A DNA stretch of 37,268 nucleotides from Undibacterium sp. (GCF_030651495.1 NZ_JAUSFI010000167.1:1-37268), one strand, 5' to 3'; shown: positions 23,922 to 33,201, counted from the stretch's first letter. The notes: a model not told the origin generated them from the sequence alone. Program-made: numbers and translations.

Positions 23922-24716
23922 TTACTTGTCGCGTAGTGCGACAAAATTGGCAGCACGTTTGGTCAGGAAGGCGGCGATGCCTTCGGCCGCTTCGTCGTCG
24001 CCCTGCGACTCTACCATGTGCTGCGCTTCGAGCTCCATTTGGGCTTCGAGATCAGCGCCGTAAGCGTGCTGGCACAGGTTCTTGATGCGTGCACTGGCGC
24101 GCGCTGGCCCGGTAGTGAGACGCGTGGCCAAGGCGATGGCTTCGGTCAGCGCTGCACCCTTGTCGGTGAGCCGGTTCACTGCCCCCATTGCATGCAAACG
24201 CTCGCCCGAGATGCGGTCACCGGTCAGGCACAGTTCGGTCAGGATCTGGCGCGAAACGAATTCGGCGAGAAAGGCCGTCACACCACCGTCCGGCGTTAAG
24301 CCGACCTTGACATAGGCCACCGAGAAGAAGGCGTCGCGCGCCGCCACCAGCATGTCGCAGGCTAGCGCGATCGACAGCCCGGCACCGGCGGCACCGCCTT
24401 CGACGGCGGCGATGACCGGCTTGTTGCAATTGCGGATCGCACGGATCAGCGTGTGCAGGCCCTCAAGCTTTTCGCGCCGCTGCACGAGCGACAGTTCACG
24501 GCGCGTTGCAAGCTGTTTCAGATCACCGCCTGAGCAGAAAAAATCGCCAGCGCCAGTCAGTACAATGGCGCCGACTTCAGGGTCGGCCTGGGCTTCGGCC
24601 AGCGCTTTCGGTAAGCCGGTGTACAAGCCCATTGTGATGGCGTTACGCGCAGCCGGATTATTGTTGACCAGGATGCGAACGGCACCTTCCTGTCGGATCA
24701 ACACGGCCTCGGTCAT
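23922..24716 (-). CDS. Enoyl-CoA hydratase/isomerase family protein (PaaG-like)
   Basis: This 264-aa crotonase-fold enzyme has oxyanion-hole segments FFCSGGDLKQL (59-69) and EGGAAGAGLSIALACD (106-121). At the hydratase glutamate position it has V-K-V-G-L-T-P-D-G-G with Asp143, the pattern of PaaG-type enoyl-CoA isomerases rather than E-x-x-x-G hydratases. Isomerisation of a double bond is therefore the more likely role. The start ATG (24716) overlaps the preceding dehydrogenase stop by 4 bp (ATGA). The frame is open upstream, but this start fits the family and the coupling. Confidence 0.86.
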   Translation of the reverse strand: MTEAVLIRQEGAVRILVNNNPAARNAITMGLYTGLPKALAEAQADPEVGAIVLTGAGDFFCSGGDLKQLATRRELSLVQRREKLEGLHTLIRAIRNCNKPVIAAVEGGAAGAGLSIALACDMLVAARDAFFSVAYVKVGLTPDGGVTAFLAEFVSRQILTELCLTGDRISGERLHAMGAVNRLTDKGAALTEAIALATRLTTGPARASARIKNLCQHAYGADLEAQMELEAQHMVESQGDDEAAEGIAAFLTKRAANFVALRDK

Positions 24717-25855
24717 GCCACCACCTGCTTGCCAAGCGCGATGAAGCGTTGCAAGTGATGATCTTCGTCGCCGAGCTGGTGGTCTATCATCACCAGCCGC
24801 TTGGCATAGTGAGCTAACGGCAGTTCCCAGGTCATACCGATGCCGCCATGCAGCTGGATGCTTTCTTCCGCCACCAATGCGCCGATACGGCCAATGCTGA
24901 ACTTGGCGGCCGACAGGGCACATTCGCGCGTCAGGCGATCGGCATCGAGCGCGGCAGCGGCGTTGATCACGGCTGAACGCGCTTGCTCAATCTCAAGCAG
25001 CAGGTCTGCCATGCGGTGCTGCAATGCCTGAAAGCTGCCAATCAGATTGCCGAATTGCTTGCGGGTACGCAGGTAATCCAGTGTCGCCGTCTTGGCCGCC
25101 TCCATGGCACCCAGAGCCTCGGCGCACAGTGCCAGCACGCCGCGGCCGATGGCGCGCTCCAGCGTAGCGTGGCCCTGGTTTTCTGCCCCTAGCAAAGCAT
25201 CGGCACTGAGCACTACAGCATTTAAGCTCATCTCGGCGACGCGCCCACCATCAATGGTGGGACAGCCACGTACGGTCAACCCCGCAGTGTTTGCCGGCAG
25301 TAAGAACAATGAAATTCCAGCTTCGTCGTCTACAGCGCCCGCAGTACGGGCCGAGACCACGAACAGGTTGGCCTGCTCGCCATGCAACACCACTGCCTTG
25401 GCACCGTTCAGTACCCAGCCGTCACCGCTGCGCTCGGCACGGGTCTGCACCCGCGCCAACTCGTAGTGATTGCCAGGTTCGTCATGCGCGAAGGCTGCGA
25501 TAGTGCTGCCGTCAATGATGTCAGCCAGCACTGCTTTCTGCGCCTCATTACCCGCAGCTGCAATCGCTTCGCCCGCCAGAATCGCGCTGCCGAGCAGGGG
25601 TTCGACCACCAGTCCGCGGCCCATGGCCTCGAACACGACGGCAATATCGAAGCCCGCACCGCCGAAGCCGCCATTGGCTTCGCTGAATAAGGCGCCAATC
25701 ACTCCCAGGTCGGCGAACTGCTGCCAGATGTCGGTGCTGAAACCATGGGTTCCCTTGACGATGTTATCGCGTGTTTCAAAACTGTATTGCTCGGCGACGA
25801 AGCGGTTCAGGCTGTCAGCGAGCATGCGCCGTTCTTCTGTGTGTTCAAAATTCAT
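24713..25855 (-). CDS. Acyl-CoA dehydrogenase, probable non-catalytic (beta) subunit, PimD-like
   Basis: This 380-aa acyl-CoA dehydrogenase fold protein begins MNFEHTEERRML. It retains FAD-contact sequence (YLRTRKQFGNLIGSFQALQH) and a C-terminal SIQLHGGIGMTWELPLAHYA. Aligning the helix G region, the catalytic glutamate position is Gly239 (GRGVLALCAEALG), and the C-terminal position has no glutamate either. It follows the other dehydrogenase by 10 bp. This matches heteromeric acyl-CoA dehydrogenases (PimC/PimD, steroid FadE pairs), where one subunit carries the base and the other completes the FAD site. GAGGG precedes the ATG at 25855. Confidence 0.86.
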   Translation of the reverse strand: MNFEHTEERRMLADSLNRFVAEQYSFETRDNIVKGTHGFSTDIWQQFADLGVIGALFSEANGGFGGAGFDIAVVFEAMGRGLVVEPLLGSAILAGEAIAAAGNEAQKAVLADIIDGSTIAAFAHDEPGNHYELARVQTRAERSGDGWVLNGAKAVVLHGEQANLFVVSARTAGAVDDEAGISLFLLPANTAGLTVRGCPTIDGGRVAEMSLNAVVLSADALLGAENQGHATLERAIGRGVLALCAEALGAMEAAKTATLDYLRTRKQFGNLIGSFQALQHRMADLLLEIEQARSAVINAAAALDADRLTRECALSAAKFSIGRIGALVAEESIQLHGGIGMTWELPLAHYAKRLVMIDHQLGDEDHHLQRFIALGKQVVA

Positions 25856-25865
25856 GTCGGTACCC

Positions 25866-27062
25866 TCACAGTCCAAGGATCATCTTGGAAATGATATTTT
25901 TTTGGATTTCGTTAGAGCCGCCAAAGATCGACAGCTTGCGATTGTTGAAATACTGTGCCGCTGCACTGGCTGCGGCTTCAGGGCCGATTGGCATTCCGGT
26001 GTAGCCGTCGTCCAGCGCTTCGGCGATAAAAGGGCGTGCATACGGTCCCATCGCGCGCCGTGTCAGCGACGAAATTTCCTGGCGGATCTGGGTCCCGCGG
26101 ATCTTTAGCATCGAGCTTTCGGCCCCCGGTACACCACCGCCTGCAACGGCCGCTATCACGCGCAAATTGGTGGTTTTCATATTCTCCAGGTCGATTTCGA
26201 CGCGCGCCAAACGGGCCGAAAAGGAAGGATCATCGGCCAACGGGCGGCCATTGCGCATCTGCTGTGCGGCGATCCGCTTGAGCCGCTCCAGCGCAGCGAC
26301 TGAAAGGCCGATCCCGGCGATATTGGTGCGCTCGTAGGTCAGCAGGTATTTGGCACAGGTCCAGCCCTTGTTTTCTTCACCGACCAGATTTTGAACCGGC
26401 ACGCGTACATTGGTGAAAAAAACCTCGTTGACTTCATGCGCGCCGTCGAGCGTGATAATCGGGCGCACCTCGACGCCGGGCGTCGTCATGTCGATCAGCA
26501 GGAAGCTGATGCCCTCTTGTTTCTTGGCCTCACGGTCGGTGCGTACCAGACAGAAGATCATGTTGGCATGTTGGCCGAGCGTGGTCCAGGTCTTTTGGCC
26601 ATCGACGATGTAATGGTCGCCGTCACGAACTGCCATAGTTGTGACCGCAGCCAGATCCGAACCCGCGCCCGGTTCCGAGTACCCCTGGCACCACCAGTCG
26701 GAACCATCGAGGATACGCGGCAGCCAGTGGCGTTTCTGTGCCTCGTTACCGTACTTGATCAGTACTGGCCCCAGCATGTTGACGCCAAAAGGCACGATGC
26801 GGGGTGCGCTGGCGAGACAGCATTCGTGCTCGAAGATAAACTTTTCTGCCGCGCTCCAGCCAGGGCCTCCATGTTCTGCGGGCCAGTGATTGGCGAGCCA
26901 GCCGCGCGCATGGAGGATTGCATGCCATTCTTCCATGTCGGTCTTGGAGAGGTGCTTGCCATTGATGACTTTGGCGGACAGACGGGCTGGCAGTTTGTCC
27001 GCCAAAAAGCGGCGCACTTCGCTGCGAAAAATTTCTTCTTCTGGGGTGAAATTCAAATCCAT
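25866..27062 (-). CDS. Acyl-CoA dehydrogenase, probable catalytic (alpha) subunit, PimC-like
   Basis: This 398-aa protein is of the pimeloyl-CoA dehydrogenase large-subunit type. Motifs are WWCQGYSEPGAGSDLAAVTT (123-142), GQKTWTTLGQHANMIFCLVR (155-174), and NLVGEENKGWTCAKYLLTYE (225-244). E244 in TYERTNIAG is at the helix-G catalytic position. The medium-chain-type C-terminal site reads FGGSNEIQ (380-387) with glycine instead of glutamate. The likely partner is the next gene. Such pairs oxidise dicarboxylyl-CoA or ring-bearing acyl-CoA esters. AAGGAA lies before the ATG. It lies 11 bp after the thiolase. Confidence 0.9.
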   Translation of the reverse strand: MDLNFTPEEEIFRSEVRRFLADKLPARLSAKVINGKHLSKTDMEEWHAILHARGWLANHWPAEHGGPGWSAAEKFIFEHECCLASAPRIVPFGVNMLGPVLIKYGNEAQKRHWLPRILDGSDWWCQGYSEPGAGSDLAAVTTMAVRDGDHYIVDGQKTWTTLGQHANMIFCLVRTDREAKKQEGISFLLIDMTTPGVEVRPIITLDGAHEVNEVFFTNVRVPVQNLVGEENKGWTCAKYLLTYERTNIAGIGLSVAALERLKRIAAQQMRNGRPLADDPSFSARLARVEIDLENMKTTNLRVIAAVAGGGVPGAESSMLKIRGTQIRQEISSLTRRAMGPYARPFIAEALDDGYTGMPIGPEAAASAAAQYFNNRKLSIFGGSNEIQKNIISKMILGL

Positions 27063-27073
27063 GACAACATTCC

Positions 27074-28255
27074 TTAATATATCTCAAACAGGCCTGCGGC
27101 ACCCATACCGCCGGCAATGCACATAGTGACGACCGCATATTTTGCGCCGCGTCGTTTTCCTTCAATTAACACGTGTCCTGCGAGGCGTGCGCCTGTCATG
27201 CCGAAGGGATGCCCGATGGAGATCGCGCCGCCGTTAACATTGAGCAGTTCGTCGGGAATGCCTAGCCGTTGCTGGCAATAGATCGACTGCGAAGCGAATG
27301 CCTCGTTGAGCTCCCACAGACCGATATCGTCGATCTTCAGGCCGTGACGGGCCAATAGCTTGGGTACGGCAAAGACCGGGCCGATACCCATTTCGTCGGG
27401 TTCACATCCGGCAAGTGCCAGGCCACGGAAGGCACCCAATGGCTGAATGTTGGCGCGTTCCGCTTCCCTGGCTTCCATCATCACGCAGGCCGAAGCCCCG
27501 TCAGACAGCTGTGACGCGTTGCCTGCAGTGACGAACATGTCAGCGCCCATCACCGGTGCTAGTTTGGCTAGTCCGGCATAGGTGGTGCCGCGGCGGTTGC
27601 AAGTGTCGCTATCGACTGTCACTTCGCGTCTGGAAATGACACCGGTTTCTTTGTCGCTCACTGCCATGGTGGTGGTACAGGCAACGATTTCGTCGCGGTA
27701 GCGCCCGGCGAGCTGTGCCTCTTCGGTCTTGCGCTGACTCTCGGCAGAAAAACGGTCTTGCGCTTCGCGGCTGATGCCATAGCGTGCGGCCACGATGTCG
27801 GCGGTTTCGATCATCGACATATACAGCTGGGGCTTGTGTTCGACGATCCAGGGGTCCATGCCGCTGTCGCCGTCTTCGCGGCTGCGGATGTGCGAGATGC
27901 TTTCGACGCCGCCGGCAATCATCGCCGGTGCACCGTCGACGATGATGCGTCCCGCCGCCATCGCGATGGCTTGCAGTCCGGAGGCGCAAAAACGGTTCAC
28001 CGTGGTGCCGGCAATCGTGATCGGCAGGCCGGCACGGATAATGGCCTGGCGCGCCACGTTACGGCCGGTGGTACCTTCCGGATAGCCGCAACCGAGGATT
28101 GCGTCTTCGATCAGCGCGGGGTCAATGCCGGAGCGCTCCACTGCGGCACGCACCGCGAAGGAGGCCAGTGTCGGGCCTGACGTGATATTGAATTCACCGC
28201 GATGCGCTTTGGTAAGCGGGGTACGGGCGGTTGAAACGATGACGGCTTCACGCAT
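27074..28255 (-). CDS. Acetyl-CoA acyltransferase (beta-ketothiolase), PimB-like
   Basis: This 393-aa thiolase cleaves 3-oxoacyl-CoA with CoA to release acetyl-CoA. The catalytic residues are in the standard places: nucleophile Cys90 in [10 protein letters not shown], His349 in [16 protein letters not shown], and Cys379 in [13 protein letters not shown]. The length is typical. It is the second gene of the operon, 18 bp after the FadB-like fusion. The degradative direction is inferred from context. Confidence 0.93.
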   Translation of the reverse strand: MREAVIVSTARTPLTKAHRGEFNITSGPTLASFAVRAAVERSGIDPALIEDAILGCGYPEGTTGRNVARQAIIRAGLPITIAGTTVNRFCASGLQAIAMAAGRIIVDGAPAMIAGGVESISHIRSREDGDSGMDPWIVEHKPQLYMSMIETADIVAARYGISREAQDRFSAESQRKTEEAQLAGRYRDEIVACTTTMAVSDKETGVISRREVTVDSDTCNRRGTTYAGLAKLAPVMGADMFVTAGNASQLSDGASACVMMEAREAERANIQPLGAFRGLALAGCEPDEMGIGPVFAVPKLLARHGLKIDDIGLWELNEAFASQSIYCQQRLGIPDELLNVNGGAISIGHPFGMTGARLAGHVLIEGKRRGAKYAVVTMCIAGGMGAAGLFEIY

Positions 28256-28273
28256 GATGTTTATTCCTCTGTT

Positions 28274-30394
28274 TTAGTTGGTTTGGTTGAGGCTGTCGAA
28301 GTTCGCGCCGCGTTCGACCAGGTCGACCAGTAGCGGTGAGGGTTGCCAGAACAGCGGATCTTTTTTGGCGAATTCGCGGATGTCGGCCAGTACATTGGGC
28401 AGACCTACGGTATCGGCGTACTTCATCGGGCCGCCGCGATAGCGCGGAAAGCCGTAGCCGTACAGGAAGGTCACGTCGACATCAAGCGGACGCAGGGCAA
28501 TTCCCTGGTGCACGACGTTGGCGCCTTCGTTGATCATTGCGGCCATGTAGCGCCGGATGATTTCCTGATCGGTAAAGCTGCGCGGCGTGATACCGGCGCG
28601 CTGGCGTTCGATGTCGATGATCGCTTCAACCTCGGGGTCGGGCTTGCCGGTGCGGGCGCCGTCAGGGTAAAGGTAGTAGCCGCGGCCAGTTTTCTGGCCG
28701 AACCAAGCGCGTTCACACAGACGGTCGGCGATCTGCACATAGCGTGCGTTCGGGTCGCGCGTGGGGGCTTTACGCTTGCGGGTGGCCCAGCCAATGTCTC
28801 CACCGGCCAGATCTGATACCTGAAATGGTCCCATCGGATAACCGAAGTCACGCAGTGCCTGGTCGATCTGATACGGCGAGGCACCGTCTTCCATCATGTG
28901 GTCGGCGGCTTGGCGATAGACCGCGAGGATACGGTTGCCGATAAAGCCGTCGCATACACCGGCACGTACCGGCACCTTGCGCAATTTCTTTGCTAGTTCG
29001 AACGCGGTTGCTACCACGTCTGCCGAGACCTTGGCCGGAATCACGATTTCGAGCAGCTTCATGATATTGGCCGGTGAGAAAAAGTGCAGCCCGACGACGT
29101 CCGCAGGGCGCGAGATGCTCGCGGCAATTGCGTCGATGTCGAGATAGGAGGTATTGGTGGCCAGCACCGCACCGGGCTTGCACACGCGGTCGAGTTCGGC
29201 GAACACGGCTTGCTTGACGGCAATGTCTTCAAAAACCGCCTCAATCATCAGATCTGCCTGGGCAAGTGTGTCGTACGAAGTGCTGCCGGTGAAGCGAAGC
29301 ATGATGGCGGCCTTGGCGTCCGCTGTCATGCGGCCCTTGGCAATAAGACTATCGTAAACATTCTCTACGTGCGTGCGGCCGCGTGCCAGCGCCGTTTCGT
29401 CACGTTCTATCATCGTGACGGGCAGGCCCGCGTCAAGCACTGCCACCGCGATGCCAGCGCCCATCGTGCCACCGCCGACCACGCCCACACTCTCAATGGC
29501 GCGCGGTTTTGCGTTACGGGTCTCGGGCGCCTTGATTACTTCACGTTCAGCGAAGAAGGCGTGGATTAGCCCGGCGCGCTGCGGGCTGTCGAGGCATTGC
29601 AGAAATAGCTTGCGCTCGATGGCCAGGCCTTCGTCGAAAGATTGATCGAGGGTGGCTTCGACCGCTTCAATAATTTTCAGCGGCGAGAACAGGCCACGTG
29701 ATTTTTTTATTGTATCGGCGCGTGCCGCTTCGATGGCGGCAAGGCTCGCTTGCCGGTCGACCAGTGCGCCGGCATCGCGTGTGCGGCGTACTGCGGCGTT
29801 CTTGGACAGCAATTCCTGTGCGTATGCCACACCTTCTGCCAGTACGTCGTTACTGTTCCCGACCCGGTCAACCAAGCCTAGAGCACAGGCTTCCTCGGCA
29901 CCCAGGTGGCGCCCGCTGAGCATCAGATCCAGGGCGGCTTTGACACCGATCAGACGTGGTGTACGTTGTGTGCCGCCAGCGCCGGGGATCAGGCCAAGCT
30001 GGACTTCTGGCAGGCCGAGTTTGGCACCGGCGAGCGCAAGCCGGTAGTGTGCCGCGAGCGCGATCTCTAGCCCGCCGCCCAGCGCCGCGCCATGGATTGC
30101 CACCACCACGGGCTTGCTGCAAGCCTCGATCCGGTTGCAAACCTCTGGTAACGATGGCGGCAGTGGTGGCTGGCCCAGTTCGCGGATATCGGCACCTGCG
30201 ATAAAGTTGCGCCCTGCGCCGACGATCAGCACTGTCTGGACGGCAAGATCTGTTTCAGCTGCGTTGATTGCGGCGAGGATGCCGCGACGCACGTCTACGC
30301 CCAAGGCGTTGACCGGCGGGTTATTAATGGTGACGAGAAGAATCTTGCCGCGCAATTCGCGTGCGACGACTTCGGTGGGCGTGACGGGGTTCAT
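28274..30394 (-). CDS. Bifunctional enoyl-CoA hydratase / 3-hydroxyacyl-CoA dehydrogenase (FadB/PimF-like)
   Basis: This 706-aa fusion catalyses two beta-oxidation steps. The N-terminal hydratase domain has FIAGADIREL (64-73), GGGLE with E110 and LPEVQLGLIPGAGG with E130, equivalent to the two catalytic glutamates of FadB. The dehydrogenase domain begins near 302 with the NAD-binding GVVGGGTMGAGIA. The catalytic His437/Glu449 pair lies in HFFSPANIMKLLEIV, followed by the GVCDGFIGNRIL block and the C-terminal domain (GYGFPRYRGGPMKYAD). It is the first gene of the operon. GGAG lies about 10 bases before the start. Confidence 0.93.
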   Translation of the reverse strand: MNPVTPTEVVARELRGKILLVTINNPPVNALGVDVRRGILAAINAAETDLAVQTVLIVGAGRNFIAGADIRELGQPPLPPSLPEVCNRIEACSKPVVVAIHGAALGGGLEIALAAHYRLALAGAKLGLPEVQLGLIPGAGGTQRTPRLIGVKAALDLMLSGRHLGAEEACALGLVDRVGNSNDVLAEGVAYAQELLSKNAAVRRTRDAGALVDRQASLAAIEAARADTIKKSRGLFSPLKIIEAVEATLDQSFDEGLAIERKLFLQCLDSPQRAGLIHAFFAEREVIKAPETRNAKPRAIESVGVVGGGTMGAGIAVAVLDAGLPVTMIERDETALARGRTHVENVYDSLIAKGRMTADAKAAIMLRFTGSTSYDTLAQADLMIEAVFEDIAVKQAVFAELDRVCKPGAVLATNTSYLDIDAIAASISRPADVVGLHFFSPANIMKLLEIVIPAKVSADVVATAFELAKKLRKVPVRAGVCDGFIGNRILAVYRQAADHMMEDGASPYQIDQALRDFGYPMGPFQVSDLAGGDIGWATRKRKAPTRDPNARYVQIADRLCERAWFGQKTGRGYYLYPDGARTGKPDPEVEAIIDIERQRAGITPRSFTDQEIIRRYMAAMINEGANVVHQGIALRPLDVDVTFLYGYGFPRYRGGPMKYADTVGLPNVLADIREFAKKDPLFWQPSPLLVDLVERGANFDSLNQTN

Positions 30395-30441
30395 CCTCTA
30401 TGTCTCCAGATTATCAAGCCGATTGGCTTTTAAGATCTAGG

Positions 30442-30471
30442 ATTGTCAACTGGATCAGATTTATTGACAAT
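30442..30471. promoter_or_regulatory. Inverted repeat overlapping a candidate operon promoter
   Basis: ATTGTCAA, 14 bases, TTGACAAT is a perfect 8-bp-arm dyad. On the minus strand the arms supply TTGTCA and, 17 bp on, GACAAT, which could serve as -35 and a weak -10. A regulator bound here would control the operon starting at 30394. The promoter call is tentative. Confidence 0.45.
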
Positions 30472-30492
30472 TACATTTCAGGTTGACAGTAA

Positions 30493-30509
30493 GTCAAATT
30501 AAATTTGAC
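30493..30509. promoter_or_regulatory. 17-bp palindrome upstream of the beta-oxidation operon
   Basis: GTCAAATT-A-AATTTGAC is a perfect palindrome with 8-bp arms, 21 bp from the dyad at 30442-30471, and shares the GTCAA/TTGAC element with it. It is a candidate operator. The cognate regulator is unknown. LysR sites are usually less symmetric. Confidence 0.5.
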
Positions 30510-30698
30510 GATGGAGTGAGCATCAGGTCTATTTGTAGACCTTGAAGCTGCCAATCACGGGTGCAGGGAAACGCAGCGGCGCGCTGCACAGAGCAGTTCT
30601 GGATGCAGATTTTACTTAGCCAGCCAAACAATGGGAGAGTCAGTCTATGCCGGCACGTGGCATGTTTGGGTCCCGCGGTCCCGACGAATGCACTTCTG

Positions 30699-31610
30699 TC
30701 AAATCCATTCTTCGGAGAGCGGGACGATTTTGTCGCGTAGGTAGTCGATCAACGTGCGCGTCGACGGTGAAGGATAGCGATTGGGTAGCGTGAGCACATA
30801 CAGATTGCCGCCGAGATTATCGACACGATAGTTGAGTAAGATAGGCTGCATTGCCCGATGTGCGGGGGCGTGGGACACGTATGCCGGCAACAAGCCGATG
30901 CCCATGCCCTGGCAGACTGCATCGGCAAGAAGCGGGAAATCGTCCGATTGCAATGCCGTTTGCAGCGTCACTGTCTGGGTATCGCCTTTATCCTGGTTAT
31001 GCGCCAGTTTCAACGTTACGCGATGGCCAGGGTAAGGCGATGCGACCAGTGCATGTTGTTCCAGGTCGCTCGGAGACTCGATCGGGCCGTGCTTCTGCAA
31101 GTAGTCTGCCGACGCGAACAGCTGCCATTTAATAGAGCATACATAGCGCGCCACACAGTCCAGCGGTGGCGTCGTCGTAATTTTTAATGCGACATCGACT
31201 TCCGCTGCGATCAGATCTTGAATCCGGTTGTTAAAGGTCACATTGAGCGTGATGCCGGGATGCGCGCGCGCAAATTCAAGCAGCATCGTACTAACGTACA
31301 TCCTTCCGAAGCCGGTTGGCACGCTGATCCGCACATGCCCGCGTAGCGTCTGCCCAAGGCTGTCGATCGACGAGCGCGTGGTGCTCAGATCTTCAATCAT
31401 CCGCTGGCCATAGTCGTACAAAATTTGTCCGGCCTGAGTCAATTCTAGACTGCGCGTCGAACGACGCAGCAGTTGTGCGCCAGTTTCGCGTTCGAGAAGC
31501 TTGAGTTGATGGCTAATATTGGAGCGCGTCATCCCGAGCTTGCGTGCGGCGGCGCTGAGGCTGCGTGAATCAACGATCTCGACAAAAACGCTAATTAAAT
31601 TCAGATTCAT
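30699..31610 (-). CDS. LysR-family transcriptional regulator
   Basis: This 303-aa LysR-type regulator has a winged helix-turn-helix at about residues 5-63 (SRSLSAAARKLGMTRSNISH, then QLKLLERETGAQLL) and an effector-binding domain from about 90 with HVRISVPTGFGRMYVS. It lies between two catabolic units, upstream of the beta-oxidation operon on the same strand and divergent from the Liv transport operon. It could regulate either or both. The effector is probably a pathway acid or CoA ester, by inference. The frame begins with MNLNLISVFVEIVDS, matching the family start. Confidence 0.92.
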   Translation of the reverse strand: MNLNLISVFVEIVDSRSLSAAARKLGMTRSNISHQLKLLERETGAQLLRRSTRSLELTQAGQILYDYGQRMIEDLSTTRSSIDSLGQTLRGHVRISVPTGFGRMYVSTMLLEFARAHPGITLNVTFNNRIQDLIAAEVDVALKITTTPPLDCVARYVCSIKWQLFASADYLQKHGPIESPSDLEQHALVASPYPGHRVTLKLAHNQDKGDTQTVTLQTALQSDDFPLLADAVCQGMGIGLLPAYVSHAPAHRAMQPILLNYRVDNLGGNLYVLTLPNRYPSPSTRTLIDYLRDKIVPLSEEWI

Positions 31611-32031
31611 GGCTTTTGTTGAATTAAACTAAACAGACCTACCCATATTAAGGGTATTGTCGTGCTTCCGCAACTGGTGCATAGTAGTTTGCTCAATATT
31701 CGAATAGCCGATGAACGATGACGGAAACGATAATCTTGTTTCAATAAGATCGATTGTGAGCCAGCGCATTCAGGGTAAACCTGCGCTGTACTGACCTCAA
31801 TCAGGAAGTTGTAGCGTTTGCCGAATCAATCCGCGACAAAATCTAAGCATCCAAGAATTGTGTGCGTATCTGATGAGCATGCTTTGGCTTTGCCGATGCT
31901 TGATGAATAAATGAATAGATACAATAAGAAAGACAGAGTGCTGGCATGTTGATAGTAATATGTGCCGGATTTTACAAATGTGTCCGTAACAGGATGTGAC
32001 GTTACCAACGAAAGATTATAGGGTGGAGACA
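31611..32031. other. Divergent regulatory region between lysR and the liv operon
   Basis: This 421-bp region separates the divergent LysR and binding-protein genes. It contains the perfect palindrome TATTCGAATA (31697-31706), about 90 bp from the LysR start, which is a possible LysR site. It also contains a bulged stem-loop built on CAGCGC (31762-31767) and GCGCTG (31783-31788). GGTGGAG precedes the start at 32032. No convincing -35/-10 pair was identified. Confidence 0.5.
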
Positions 32032-33201
32032 ATGAACAATATTTATAAACGCATCGGGCTGACAGCATGGGTAGCATGTGGGTTGGGGCTGACCTCTGCA
32101 CACGCAGAAGAGTTGGTGGTTGGCGTCGAAATACCGCTGACGGGCACACTGGCGCGAGTCGGGTCGGGGATGGAGGAAGGCATCATGACTGCCGCCGATG
32201 TCTTCAATAAGACGAATAGCAAGCATAAGATCAAGATTATCACCGTCGACGATGAGTCGGCACCTGCCAAGGCTATTGCGGCAGTTGAAAAGCTGGCTAG
32301 CCAGGGTGCGCTTGCCATCACCGGCGGTTACGGCTCGAACAATATTGCCCCGGCAGCAGATGCGGCCAATAAGCTCGGCCTGGTCTATGTGACTTCGGGC
32401 GGTGTCGATGATAATCTGGTCAACAGCGGGCGCAAGAATTTTTTCCGCATTAATAATACCGCCGGATATCAAAAAGCCATTTTTGGGCTGCTGAGCGATA
32501 TGAATGCCAAATCGGTATCGATTATCTACTCAACCAAAGATGCGACCACTGGTCTTGCCAAAAATCTCGAAAAAAGCTTGGCCGCCAAAGGCGTCACCGT
32601 GGTAACTCACGCGTTCGACCCTGCGATCACTGATTTCAAACCGATCATCAACAAGATCAAATTGCAGGATAAATCCGAGGCCATCGCGATGGTCGGCTAC
32701 GAAAATGACTACGTCGGCATTCTCCGTGCTGCGCGGGTGCTGAAGCCGAATGTCAAAGCGATGGTTGGGGTCTGGTCTTTGGCCACCCCTAAAATGGCGG
32801 CCGATTTTCCTGACCTGATGCCTAATGTCTATGGTGCGGCTGTGCTGCCATTCCCTGCAGAATTCAAGACAGTCGACGGCAAATCCTTCAGCGACTCTTA
32901 CCGGAAGCTATACAAGAAAGAACCCGATTATCTGGGGCAGTTTGGTTATGTTCAGGGAATGTTGCTTTTTGAAGCCATCGCTAGAGCTGCCGACAAAGGC
33001 ACGCTGAAGAAAAACGGCATAGTGGAAGAGATGCGCAAGACTGATCGCGAGACATTGATCGGTCAAGTCAGATTTGCAGCTAATGGCGACAGCCAGGATT
33101 TCAGTCATCGCATGGGTCAGCATCAAGGCGGCAAGATCGTGATTGTCTGGCCTAAGGAAGATGCAACTGGCAAGATCAATTTTCCAGGCGTTCCCTGGTA
33201 A
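32032..33201 (+). CDS. Periplasmic substrate-binding protein of a Liv-type ABC transporter
   Basis: This 389-aa type I periplasmic binding protein has a signal peptide (MNNIYKRIGLTAWVACGLGL, then TSAHA, with cleavage before EELVV). The mature protein begins with VVGVEIPLTGTLARVGSGME. LASQGALAITGGYGSNNIAP and VTSGGVDDNLV line the ligand cleft region. The start at 32032 is chosen for GGTGGAG upstream and the signal peptide. Liv-family binding proteins also bind aromatic and other carboxylic acids. Here the catabolic neighbours suggest an acid other than leucine. Confidence 0.9.
   Translation: MNNIYKRIGLTAWVACGLGLTSAHAEELVVGVEIPLTGTLARVGSGMEEGIMTAADVFNKTNSKHKIKIITVDDESAPAKAIAAVEKLASQGALAITGGYGSNNIAPAADAANKLGLVYVTSGGVDDNLVNSGRKNFFRINNTAGYQKAIFGLLSDMNAKSVSIIYSTKDATTGLAKNLEKSLAAKGVTVVTHAFDPAITDFKPIINKIKLQDKSEAIAMVGYENDYVGILRAARVLKPNVKAMVGVWSLATPKMAADFPDLMPNVYGAAVLPFPAEFKTVDGKSFSDSYRKLYKKEPDYLGQFGYVQGMLLFEAIARAADKGTLKKNGIVEEMRKTDRETLIGQVRFAANGDSQDFSHRMGQHQGGKIVIVWPKEDATGKINFPGVPW

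Larger units (their letters stand above)
30395..30698. other. Upstream region of the beta-oxidation operon
   Basis: This 304-bp stretch carries the operon promoter and two candidate operators (30442-30471 and 30493-30509). Between them and the LysR gene lie two hairpins: AGGTCTA-TTTG-TAGACCT at 30525-30542 and GCAGCG-GCG-CGCTGC at 30573-30587. Neither hairpin has a T-run. Either may mark the end of the lysR transcript. Confidence 0.6.

Noticed and set aside
26391..27077. 228-codon antisense frame within the catalytic acyl-CoA dehydrogenase gene
   Set aside because: It is a shadow of a conserved gene with no supporting features.
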